64,000 bases of DNA from Eucommia ulmoides (taxonomy: Eukaryota; Streptophyta; Magnoliopsida; Garryales; Eucommiaceae). Of the stretch, positions 25,158 through 36,153 are shown in pieces. Location of the stretch: assembly GCA_016647705.1 (NCBI GenBank), contig CM028327.1:40821017-40885016 (forward strand), written 5' to 3'. Numbering within the stretch: position 1 is the first letter of the stretch; each line of letters begins with the position of its first letter. Both the position numbers and the translations under genes were made by a program. The notes beneath the pieces were generated by a model. That model was not told the origin of the DNA, searched no databases, and saw only the letters and a program-made list of their open reading frames with translations.

Positions 25158-25843
25158 GTGTACTGTCTTCGTAATATAAAAATATTTTTATGGATCAAGT
25201 ATTTTAATCAAAATCTATTTTTCAATAAAATATAGTCACATTGGGCAGTATCCGAATCTCAACAAAAATATCACCGTAACAGAACAATCGAATTTAAATC
25301 ATTGGTCAACTCACTTGTCTATAATAAAATAACATACTTCATTGCTAGTCATATGATCGCTTACACCACAATCGGGAGTTACGATGGTACCGTAACCAGT
25401 ACAACTGTGTCATTTAAGGTGGCTAACAGTGTCAGGACAATTCAATATCCCCAATGGTAGGGGCAATCACTTACAGGATTTACACTCTTGGCAGGTCTCA
25501 ACATATCAACAACATAATCAACCACCTACAGAACTTGCCGTCCTGACAGGTCACAATATATCCACAACAAATCAACCACCTACAGGACTTATCCTCCTGA
25601 TAGGTCACAATATATCGTCCTACAGGACATACTCTCTTGTTATGACCAATAACATCCCGCAGAACATGCCCTCCTGATGAGATCACATTATGGTATAATC
25701 GGATAATAAAATCACTTTTTACATTTAAAATTTTACTTGATCCGCATAACGTCATAAATTAGTCTATTTTAATAAGTCTTTTTTTTTTCTACATTTTAAT
25801 ACAAAAATAAAATTTGACAATTTACTAAGAAGACAATGCACAC
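25158..25843 (-). repeat. Inverted-repeat-bounded cassette B1
   Basis: Flanks are GTGTACTGTCTTC (25158-25170) and AAGAAGACAATGCACAC (25827-25843). The core is at 25361-25391 (CACAATCGGGAGTTACGATGG). A 50-bp 'accacctacaggacttgcc' repeat lies at 25460-25680. Inner inverted lines TGGATCAAGTATTTT (25191) and ACTTGATCCGC (25736) match those in the other cassettes. Confidence 0.75.
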
Positions 25844-26518
25844 GTTGTCTTCATAATATAAAAAGTATTTACAGATCAAGTATATTTATCAAACACCACC
25901 TTTCAAAATATAATATAATATAATATAACAGCACACTGATCCAAAATAAAATCCATTGCTACCATTGCAATAAAATAATGCATTTAAATCTACCAACTAA
26001 ATCATTTTGATATATAATAAAATACCGCACACATATTTTTCTACTGGCCATAGGATCATTTCACCTCATGATCGGGAGTTACGACAGCACCGTAACTTGT
26101 ACAACTGTGTCATCTAAGGTGGCCAACAGTGTCATGGCCATTCAATATCCTCAATGATAGGGGCAGCCACCTGCAAGATTTGCACTCTTAACAAGTCAAT
26201 ATATATCCATTCTATAAGACTTGCTTGATAGGTAACAACAAATATCCACCCTACAGGACTTGCCTGACAGGTAACAATAAATATCCACCCTACCAGACTT
26301 GCCTGACAGGTAACAACATATATCCACATCTCGCAAGACATGGCCTCTTGACGAGAAGACAACTATGGCATAACATAATAATAAAATCGTTTTCTACCTT
26401 CAAAATTTTTACTTAATCCAATAATCATTATAAAACTGTCATTTTTCATCAACATTTTTTTTCCACAATTTGATACGAAAATATAATTTGATGATTTATA
26501 TAGAAAACAGTAAACACC
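25841..26518 (-). repeat. Inverted-repeat-bounded cassette B2
   Basis: The cassette starts where B1 ends, with CACGTTGTCTTCATAATAT (25841-25859), and closes with AGAAAACAGTAAACACC (26502-26518). The core is at 26059-26092. Its repeat 'tatccaccctacaggacttgcctgacaggtaacaa' is a different minisatellite from that in B1. Confidence 0.75.
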
Positions 26519-26917
26519 TTTAAATTAATATTTCCTATTTCAACAATAAATCCTATGGTCCATTACTAACACGACACTCACCAAGGCTTATCTAATTTAT
26601 TATTGATAAATTGCATTAATCCAACGCCACTTAAGATGTTAATATGTTCGAATTAAAACTTTAGGGACCAAAGTGAAATTTTAGGAACAATAACAGGGGA
26701 CTTAGAAGAATTATTCTCATCTTAAAAAAAAATTGAAACCCAAAGCACTGTCCAACCAAACGGCCAACTTTTTCTTTGTTTTTCTTTTTTTCTTCAAGTT
26801 GTTTCATAATAACAAAATTATTAAACAAAACAATTGTTTCAGTTCTCCGAAATTTAAGGCCTAAGAATATCTTTCAATTGCAATTAAATTATTTTTTTAT
26901 TTTTATTTTTGCAAAAT

Positions 26918-27620
26918 TTATATATATATATATAAGTATTATTTCACTTATTATGAGTAATGGATACCATAACCCAAGCCTAGCATGGTTGTAAATCTGC
27001 TATAATACTACCTGTAACAACTCAGTTTTCCAAAACCGTCACGCGGTTTCTCCCTAAAAAGAATTAACACTAAAATCGAATAACCAATAATTTATTGCGT
27101 GTACATCCACGAAATTTTACAAACTGCGGTGATAATTATAATTATCAATTTATCGAGTCAGTTTTATAGCAGTGAATAATAATTACAACTGCTTGTAAAA
27201 TAATAAATATAATTATTACTATTGTCATTTTCATTTTTATCTAAATATTTTATTAATGTACAACTAATATATATATATATATATAAGTATTATTTCACTT
27301 ATTATGAGTAATGGATACCATAACCCAAGCCTAGCATGGTTGTAAACCTACTCTGATACCACCTGTAACAACTCGGTTTTCCAGAACCGTCACGCGGTTT
27401 CTCCCTAAAAAGAATTAACACTAAAATCGAATAACCAATAATTTATTGCATGTACATCCAAGAAATTTTACAAACTGCGGTGATAATTATAATTATCAAT
27501 TTATTGAGTCGGTTTTATAGCGGTGAATAATAATTACAACTGCTTGTAAAATAATAAATATAATTATTACTATTATCATTTTCATTTTTATCTAAATATT
27601 TCATTAATGTACAACTAATT
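26918..27620. repeat. 351-bp tandem duplication spanning PBS and LTR start
   Basis: The block 'aagtattatttcacttattatgagtaatgg ... TGTAACAACTC ...' occurs twice with a period of 351 bp (LTR starts at 27013 and 27364). The first copy has a ruined PBS (ctgctataatactacc); the second keeps an intact one. Confidence 0.9.
27349..27363 (-). promoter_or_regulatory. Primer binding site of element B
   Basis: On the minus strand GGTGGTATCAGAGTA directly follows the LTR end and matches the initiator Met tRNA type. Confidence 0.85.
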
Positions 27621-28290
27621 TATTCTCTATAGTTCTCAACTTGTTCTAAATATTTTACAGCTAAATAATTTTATCTAGTGGTGCATAATTACGAATACTA
27701 ATTATTACTATTCAAATAATATCATAAAAATCTATTAAAATAGTTTCTTAATAATTTACAACTTCAACTTATATAACTATATAATTGAAACAGTGGCCTT
27801 AATTAGTTGTGTATAATAGGTTTCTTAATATAATTGAAATAGTAGCCTCAATTAGTTGTGTATATATAATTATAAAATTTCAAATACAACTAGTACAACT
27901 ATTTCATATTCCAAATTCATGTCGGTTTGCCCACGGTATTTGTAAATAATAAATACGATTATTACAAATTTAATAGAAATTCAGATAAAATTCTCGCCGC
28001 CGCTTCATTCTCACTAACCCTGCAATCAAAACTATGGGGTTGTAAGCCCGAACTTAGTAGAACTCCAACCCCTCTAATACGTGCATTTAATTATCGAGAC
28101 AAATAAAACACATTGGCATAATTTTCACATAATTTTTCATGTAGTCATAATTATTTCATAAAATTTAACAGATAAAATTCAAAAACAATAATAGTATAAA
28201 TCACACAATAGGAAAATTGAATACATATATTAAAAGAGTTAGAAATTCTATATATATTATGCATGATTATCTAGTACATTATGTATATTA
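27364..28290 (-). repeat. 5' LTR of element B, distal part
   Basis: Starts TGTAACAACTCGG on the plus strand and is nearly collinear with 16886-17950 until the Helitron H3 insertion after 28290. Confidence 0.8.
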
Positions 28291-29459
28291 CTAGTTTTAG
28301 ACCCGCATAATATGCGGGTTTAAAAAAAATCATATTAGTATATATTTTTTATTTGAATATTGCATGTATAACAATTGATCGTTTAATTTTATATTTAATT
28401 TATCTTATGAAAATATGAAGAAAAAATAGTTAATGCTGAAAAATAAAAATAAAATTGTAAGTTAAAAAATAAATAATGTCAACATCTTAAATAATTATTA
28501 TTTATCACTCACATTTATTTTTAAAAAATAGTTTATAATATATAAATAATCTCCTAGAGGATTTTTAAAATTTTCTATTTTCTTTAAATAATATTTTTAA
28601 AATAAGCTGATATGTCTTTTTTTTATATAGTTTAAAATTTATATATAATTAATTGATGGAGATAGAGAATTTTATTTTATTAAATAGTTGGAGAGGGAGA
28701 GGAAGTTAAAAAAATAAGGTTACGTATAATTAGTTATAATGAAAACAATCTTCAATTAAAATATGGATAAATTTCAGTGAAGGTTTTAGTTATTGTCATT
28801 GAAAAAACTTACAATGATATCCCCTGTCATTTGAAAAATATCTCCGCTCCTCATTTCCTTTAATATTAAATATAAAATTACATATTTATCCTTGATACTA
28901 TATTATTAAAAATTAATTAAAACTATCTAATAAAAAATTACTCTTATAACCCTCTTAAAAGAATTACAATTTTGGTTTTTAAATTATGTTTATGTAAATA
29001 TATTTATAATTTTTTTAATACTTTCGGGATCAAATGATGGTTACTACATTTTTTAAGTATTTAAAAAGTATTTCGTGCTAATTTTTTAGAATTTAAAATT
29101 ATTATGAGAATTAAAAATTGTTGATTTATATAATACATTTTCTTTTTTAACATTTTTTTTTTCCCTTTTTGGGATCAAACGATAATTTTTTGTGTTTTTT
29201 GAGTACTTAAAGAGTACATGTTATTGAAATTTTTAAATTTAAAATTACTCTAAAATTAAATATTTTTTTATTTATGAAATTTAATTACACTTCATATATA
29301 AGTTGTTTAATTTAATTTTTTTATTATTATTATTATTTGGTGAAGTTTTCATATGAGATTTTATTTACTTATACTTTCACTCAATTTAAAAATATTATAC
29401 TTATAGATTTTCTATTTGTAATCATAACTATTTTTTGAAATTAAAATAATTATAGATTT

Positions 29460-29462
29460 TAA

Positions 29463-29508
<46 letters not shown>

Positions 29509-29510
29509 TT
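29460..29510. repeat. (ATT)n microsatellite
   Basis: About 15 ATT units inside Helitron H3. Confidence 0.9.
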
Positions 29511-29708
29511 GTGTGTGAAATTTCAAAAAAGCTTGAAGGAGGCTTATTGATTAAAAAAGAAAAAGGAAAAAAAAAAAGTATAAGAATTTAGGAAGAGGTG
29601 GTAATAATTAATGAAAAAAATAAAAAAATGAAAACTTATCAAAAGGCTTGAAGGAGTCATTTTCAAATCTCATTGAAAGTTTCTCTCTTCTTTCGCTTTT
29701 ATATATTA

Positions 29709-29745
29709 CTAGTTTTAAACCCGCGTTAAGCGCGAGTTTTGAAAT
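29709..29745 (-). mobile_element. Second Helitron 3' terminus (H4) inside H3
   Basis: On the minus strand: a GC-rich hairpin (about 29717-29740, AAACTCGCG / CGCGGGTTT with one mismatch), then TAAAACTAG and a T. This is a full Helitron 3' end, so another minus-strand Helitron was inserted here. Its 5' end is not resolved; it could share the 34462 end or be hidden in the repeats to the right. Confidence 0.65.
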
Positions 29746-31285
29746 AATTTTTACATGTATTTTATCTAATTTATTCAAATATAATTTTATACATGTTGTT
29801 TTTGAAAAAATATTTTGTATTAGTTAGTGGGGTATGTATTGTTATTTTATTTTATTTTTATTTTAGTGGATGAATTATATGTTATTTTGCAGTATTTGAT
29901 TTTTTTTTTCTATTTTATAATATTTGTTTTCAGTTAGCATTATGAATAGTTTACTTTTGGGTGTGGAAATTAAAAAGTATTATTTAATATTTGATGAAAC
30001 GATAAAATTTTAGTTCAACATAATTTTAATTTTAAAGAAATGTGTGTGTTCAAATTATTTAAATAAAATTAATTAACAAATATTCTTAGTAATTTAAATA
30101 TACCCAAAATGCTGAAAAATAAGAAAAATTGTGTTGGTGAAATCTCAAAAAGTTGGAACTTTAATATAGAAGGAAGAGAAAGAGACAATGAATAGTTAAA
30201 ACTCAATTTTAAAAATTAAATTTAATTAGTGGAATTATGACAATGAAATTAATTAAAAAAACACTTTTAATAATTCAATATACTCAAAATCTCAAGAAAG
30301 AAAGAAAGAAAATGTTGGAGAGATCTAATTTATTTGAAGGTTTGAGATTCTACTTTTAGGTTCTCTTCTATGATATGATATGATATGAAATTGGTTGTAT
30401 AAAAAATATTTTTTTTAATTACTTTTATCAACACTTATATGAGAAACGAAGAATAAAAAAATATGAAAAAAAATTTAAATAAAAAGTCTAGTAAGGGAGT
30501 CATTCATGGTTTTTTGTTATTTATTATAAAAAAAAAATATCTTTTATTTAAATGAAAATTTTCACTATTCCAAATATAAGAAAAATTTTAAAATTCTTTA
30601 AACCCGTAATAATATATAACAATTAAATTCATTAAAATTGTTATATTAATTAATGATAAATAATGCTTAAAATCCATTTAAACAAAATAAATGTTAAAAG
30701 AGAGAGAAATTAAGGAGAATTAAGAGAAGGGATTTTATTATATTTTAACTATTTCATTTAGTTATTTTTTTTAATTATTTAGTGAAGTATTCATATGAGA
30801 ATTTATTTAGTAAGTGTTTCACTAAAGTTCAAAAATTGTGAGTTTATGAATTTTCTAATTGTTATTTCCAATTGTTTGTCATTTTTAAGCTCATTTTGTA
30901 TATGAAACTTGTTTCATAAAAAAATATTTTTTTAATTACTCTTGTCAACATTTATATGAGAAACAAAAAATATAAAAACATGAAAAAAAATACTATTTTA
31001 AAAAAATAAAAAGTCCAGTAAGTGAATCATTCATAGTTTTTTGTTATTTGTCATAAAAAAAAAAAAAAAATTATTTTTTATTTAAATGAAAAATCTCACT
31101 ATTTGAAATATAAGAAAACTTTTAAAATTCTTTGAACCATATAGTAGTAGTATATAATAATTGAAGTCACTAAAATTATGATATTAATGATAGATAATGC
31201 TTAAAACTTATTTTAACAAAATAAAATGTTAAAAGAGATAAATTAAAGAGAATTAAAAATAAATAAAAATTGTGAGGTCTTATTC

Positions 31286-32059
31286 ATTCGCAACTGTAAT
31301 ATTCCAAAGATATAGATTAAATCATATTATTACAGTTGTCCGGTGTATTTAATATTTTTTAAATTTTTAGATGAAATAAAATGATTGAGTTAATTTTTTT
31401 TAGCGTTAGCGTAAACGTTCAATAAACCATGAGTTGTTTCTTTCAATTTTAAGTTTTTTTTTTTTTATATAGATACATAATTTTTTTTCACAATACAATA
31501 TGAGTCCCTAAAAATTGCATAAAATAATATCCAACAAATATCATCATTTCAGATTTTATTGCTAAGTTACTAAATACATGAAATCTCAAGATATATGACT
31601 TAGTTCATAATTTATGCATTTTAATAGGGTATCTTAATTTAATTGTATAGTTATCTATAAAAAATCAATCGTTCTATTTCATACTATGATGTTCGATAAT
31701 ATCATGTACACATTCCCTAAAATAAAATAAAATGACAATATTAATAAAACTTTAAGCCACTAAATGAAACACATATACAAAGAAAACCCGAGCTTCATAC
31801 ACAAATTGAACCTAAATTTCATGCGAAAAAACAAAGAAAATAAATATGATGAATAAATTTCTCATATTTAGATGGACATGTCACCTTATTATCGGGCTCT
31901 TTTGGTCTCAACGTCAATCTCAATCTCGAAATCCTCGTTTCAAAAATTCTACATAACTTGAACTTATTGTTTCACAGTTGAATGATAAAAATTGACAATT
32001 TTTTGGAAAATACCTTGTCAAGGTATTGATAATAGCAAAAGTTTGAAGAATAAATAAAA

Positions 32060-32144
<85 letters not shown>

Positions 32145-33787
32145 GACAATTTTAAAGAGTGTACAATTATGGTATGAAAAGAAAAAAAAAAAAAAGAATC
32201 TTTATATAGAGAGAACATTTTAGAGTCCTCCCAAATTCTAACCATTGGTGAAATTATGTGAAATTAATATAAAACTTTTAGTGGGATTATGACAATAAAA
32301 TAATGAAAACTTTTGACATGCTCACACATAAAAGCATTCAATTGGTAGAATTATGACAATAAAATTAATTGAAAAATAATTTCAATAATTAAAATGTACT
32401 CAAAATTATGAGAAAGAAGAAAAATAGAGTTGGTGAACTCTAATTCATTTGAAAGTTTAGGCTTTCACTTTTAGTTTTTGAAAAAGAAAGAATCCTTATA
32501 TATAAAGAACATTTTGGAATCCTCCCAAATTTTAACCATTGGTGAAATTATGTGAAATTAATGTAAATCTTTTAGTGGGATTATGACAATAAAATAATGA
32601 AAACTTTTGACATGCTCACATATAAAAATATTCAATTGGTAGAATTATGAAAATAAAATTAATTAAAAAATAATTTCAATAATTAAAATGTACTCAAAAT
32701 TATGAGAAGGAAGGAAAATAAAGTTGGTGAACTCTAATTCATTTGAAAGTTTAGGCTTTCACTTTTAGTTTTTGTTATATGATATGATTGGTGAAGTTAT
32801 GTGAAATTAATGTAAAATTTTTAGTGGGATTATGACAATAAAATAAAATAAAAATTTGACATGCTCACACATAAAAGCATTCAATTGGTAGAATTATGAC
32901 AATAAAATTAATTAAAAAATAATTCCAATAATTAAAATGTACCCAAAATTATGAGAATGAAGGAAAATAGAGTTGGTGAACTCTAATTCATTTGAAAGTT
33001 TAGGCTTTCACTTTTAATTTTTCTCAAGTGTAATATTCCAAAGATATAGATTAAATCAGATTATTACAGTTGTCCGGTGTATTTAATATTTTTTAAATTT
33101 TTGAATGAAAGAAAATGATTGAGTTAAATTTTTTTAGCGTAAACGTTCAATAAACCATAAGTTGTTTCTTTTAATTTTAAGTTTTTTTTTTACAGATACA
33201 TGATTTTTTTTCACAATACAATATGAGTCCCTAAAAATTACCTAAAATAATATATAACAAATATCATCATTTCAGATTTTATTGCTAAATTACTTAATAC
33301 ATGAAATATCAAGATATATGACTTAGTTCATAATTTATGCATTTTAATAGGGTATCCTAATTTAGTTGTATAGTTATCTATAAAAAATCAATCATTCTAT
33401 TTCATACTATGATGTTCGATAATATCATGTACCCATTCCCTAAAATAAAATAAAATGACAATATTAATAAAACTTTAAGCCAATAAATGAAACACATATA
33501 CAAAGAAAACCCGAGCTTCATACACAAATTGAACCTAAATTTCAAGCGAAAAAACAAAGAAACATAAATATGATGAATAAATTTCTCATATTTAGATGGA
33601 CATGTCACCTTATTATCGGGTTCTTTCGGTCTCGACGTCAATGTCAATCTCGAAATCCTTGTTTCAAGAATTCCACATAATCTGAATTTATTGTTTTACA
33701 GTTGAATGACAAGAATTGACAATTTTTTGGCAAATACATTGTCAAGGTATTGATAATAGTAAAAGTTTTAAGAATAAACAAAAGAAT

Positions 33788-33822
<35 letters not shown>

Positions 33823-34440
33823 AATAGACAATTTTAAAGAGTGTACAATTATGATATGAAAAAGAAAGAATCCTTATATAGAGAGAACATTTTGGAGTCC
33901 TCCCAAATTCTAACAATTGATGAAGTTATGTGAAATTAATGTAAAACTTTTAGTGGGATTATGACAATAAAATAATGAAAACTTTTGACATGCTCACACA
34001 TAAAAGCATTCAATTGGTAGAATTATGACAATAAAATTAATTAAAAAATAATTTCAATAATTAAAATGTACTCAAAATTATGAGAAAGAAGAAAAATAGA
34101 GTTGATGAACTCTAATTCATTTGAAAGTTTAGACTTTCGCTTTTAATTTTTGAAAAAGAAAGAATCCTTATATATAGAGAACATTTTAGAGTTCTCCCAA
34201 ATTTTAATCATTGGTGAAGTTATGTGAAATTAATATAAAGCTTTTAATGGGATTATGACAATAAAATAATGAAAAAAATTTACATGCTCACACATAAAAG
34301 CATTCAATTGGTAGAATTATGACAATAAAATTAATTAAAAAATAATTTCAATAATTAAAATGTACTCAAAATTATGAGAAGAAAGGAAAATAGAGTTGGT
34401 GAACTTTAATTCATTTGAAAGTTTAGGTTTTCACTTTTAG
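31286..34440. repeat. 1.7-kb tandem duplication with internal 290-bp subrepeats
   Basis: The stretch from 31290 ('gtaatattccaaagatatagattaaatcat') recurs from 33030 over most of its length. Within each half a 240-300-bp unit ('agaacattttggagtcctcccaaa ... gaaagtttaggctttcactttt') is repeated: starts near 32210, 32500 and 32785 in the first half, 33880 and 34175 in the second. The first half carries an (AT)n run at 32063-32140, the second an (AC)n run at 33786-33814 at the equivalent place. Confidence 0.85.
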
Positions 34441-34462
34441 TTTTTGTTACATGATTATTAGA

Positions 34463-34899
34463 TATATATATATGTTTAATGAATTAATGTGTTGTCTTCA
34501 TTAAAACGAAGACAGCACATTTTAAACTTATTTTATTTTATTATTATTTACACTTAAATTCTTCCAAAACTCTTAAAAGCATATTTTAAATAATACATTA
34601 GTCCCAAACCATCTTTTTTTTTTTTAATTAATTTAAAATTAATATTCAATCCCCCAAAATTATCAAATATTATTTATACGGTAAATTTGCAAAACAATCC
34701 CAAAAATATTAAAATAATATTTTCAAAAATGTAAATTTAACATTTAACTCCAAAAATTATCAAAAATATAAATTTAACATTTAAATCTCCAAAAATTATA
34801 AAGTACATATTTATACTACCAATTTACAAAACCGTCTCCAAAAATATCAAACTTATATAAAATAATATTTTTCAAAATATAAATTTTCGGGTTATTACA
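34463..34899 (-). repeat. 5' LTR of element B, proximal part
   Basis: Resumes the LTR after Helitron H3 and ends ATTACA at 34899. It contains the empty equivalent of the Helitron H2 insertion site at 34581/34582. Confidence 0.8.
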
Positions 34900-35520
34900 A
34901 ATTTGTTCAAATTTCAATTTTGACTAGAACAGTTTTCAAAGATCTTTCACCCATTTGTGAAGCATTTGACGTTGGAATATATTATTTTAATGAATTTTGA
35001 CTGTATTTCAAATATATATATTTTGAAGATCTTTTGATTTAATCCATATATTTCTCAATTTTGTGATTTATACCAGGTAAATTTCATTTTATCCTTTGGT
35101 GTTTTAAATCAAAATCTTTTTTATACTAAATCTCATGTTCTCTGAAATATAATACAATCTACACCTCCCACACGCTTTGTAGCTTGGTTGACGCACTCGG
35201 AGTGTTTTGGGGTTTTCTACAAAACAATAATGGAAGATTCACCAATTTGAAATTACTTCCATATATTAGGGACTAATGGTGCAATTTCTCTTGATGAAAC
35301 TAAAGTGTATTTTTTATATATATATTTGAGTATTTTTAATTTATAGATATTCCTAACTGTTGATTTAAATTTTTTTAAGAAATTAAATAACAAATTTTCA
35401 GTAAAATATATTTTTATGATTAGTATATTTAAACTAATTATAAGATACTCAAAATTAATTAATTAAATTAAATTTTAGGTGTTTAACCACAGGATATATA
35501 CCGGTTACTTTATATTTTAT
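34900..35520. other. Intergenic DNA between element B and the kinase gene
   Basis: AT-rich, no open frame of note and no repeat family recognised. Confidence 0.5.
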
Positions 35521-35529
35521 TTCACTATT

Positions 35530-36153
35530 GAACAAAGAATCCATTATAAAATACAAAAAAATACATTGAACAATGGTAGTGACAGAACAACCACATAGTC
35601 AAGGGATCCAAGCTCTCCTCAAACTTTGGTTTACCAAAAAAGAGGAACTACTATCAAATTTATGAATCCGTCACCGCATCGAATACCGGTCCTGTTGAAA
35701 CAACATTTATTTTTCACTGGCTGAAAGGAATTGCTTTGCATATCCTTCCAATTTTGTTTTGTACCTGTCAAACAATCTCTACAATACATAAAATTCTCAA
35801 GAACGATCTTATCAACCATTATTTAGTTGAAATAGATTTTTTTTTTTTTTTTTTGGGTTTGGGGGGTTTTGGGGGGGGGGGATGTTTGTTGTAAGAGTCA
35901 AAACCTAACATGTTAGTGCTTCACTTTGCAAGTTCCTGGGGGGAGGGGGTTACAAGAGTCAAAACCTAATATGTCAGTGCTTCACTTTGCAAGTTCCTCA
36001 AGAATTCAAATTCATAATGATAGAAAAACAAAAAAAAACCAAAATGGAGAAGAAAATAAAAGAATCTTTTTTTTAATGAATTGAAAAACATATATAAATT
36101 GCAAAATTTATTTTATTTTATTTTATTGAACTTACATGGAGATCGTGAATCGC
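35530..36153 (-). other. Probable 3' UTR of the Raf-like kinase gene
   Basis: Downstream of the stop codon the minus strand shows two near-identical 47-bp lines with a 61-bp period (35892-35938 and 35952-35998), T/G-rich tracts, an AATAAA at 35712-35707, and a TTGTATTTTATAATGG line near 35540 that would suit the poly(A) region. The 62-codon frame at 35631-35819 has no family signal and is more likely UTR. The boundary is an estimate. Confidence 0.4.

Larger units (their letters stand above)
28291..34462 (-). mobile_element. Helitron H3, minus strand
   Basis: The 3' end is at 28291: on the minus strand a hairpin of AACCCGCAT / ATGCGGGTC type is followed by TAAAACTAG and the host T. The 5' end is at 34462 (minus strand A then TCTAATAATCATG). 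The uninterrupted site is in the other LTR of B at 17950/17951 (ATGTATATTA then TATAAATG). No Rep/helicase frame. It contains a second Helitron 3' end (29709) and a large tandem duplication (31286-34440). Confidence 0.82.
16886..34899 (-). mobile_element. LTR retrotransposon B, non-autonomous, with Helitrons in both LTRs
   Basis: On the minus strand the order is: 5' LTR (34899-34463 plus 28290-27364), PBS GGTGGTATCAGAGTA (27363-27349), a non-coding internal region with two cassettes (26518-25158), polypurine tract (about 23800-23787), and 3' LTR (23786-23511 plus 18194-16886). The LTRs read almost the same over their first several hundred bases. No gag-pol frame is visible. The 5-bp flanks (GATGT left, AATTT right) do not match, so the two ends may come from different insertions or one end may be rearranged. 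Confidence 0.75.
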
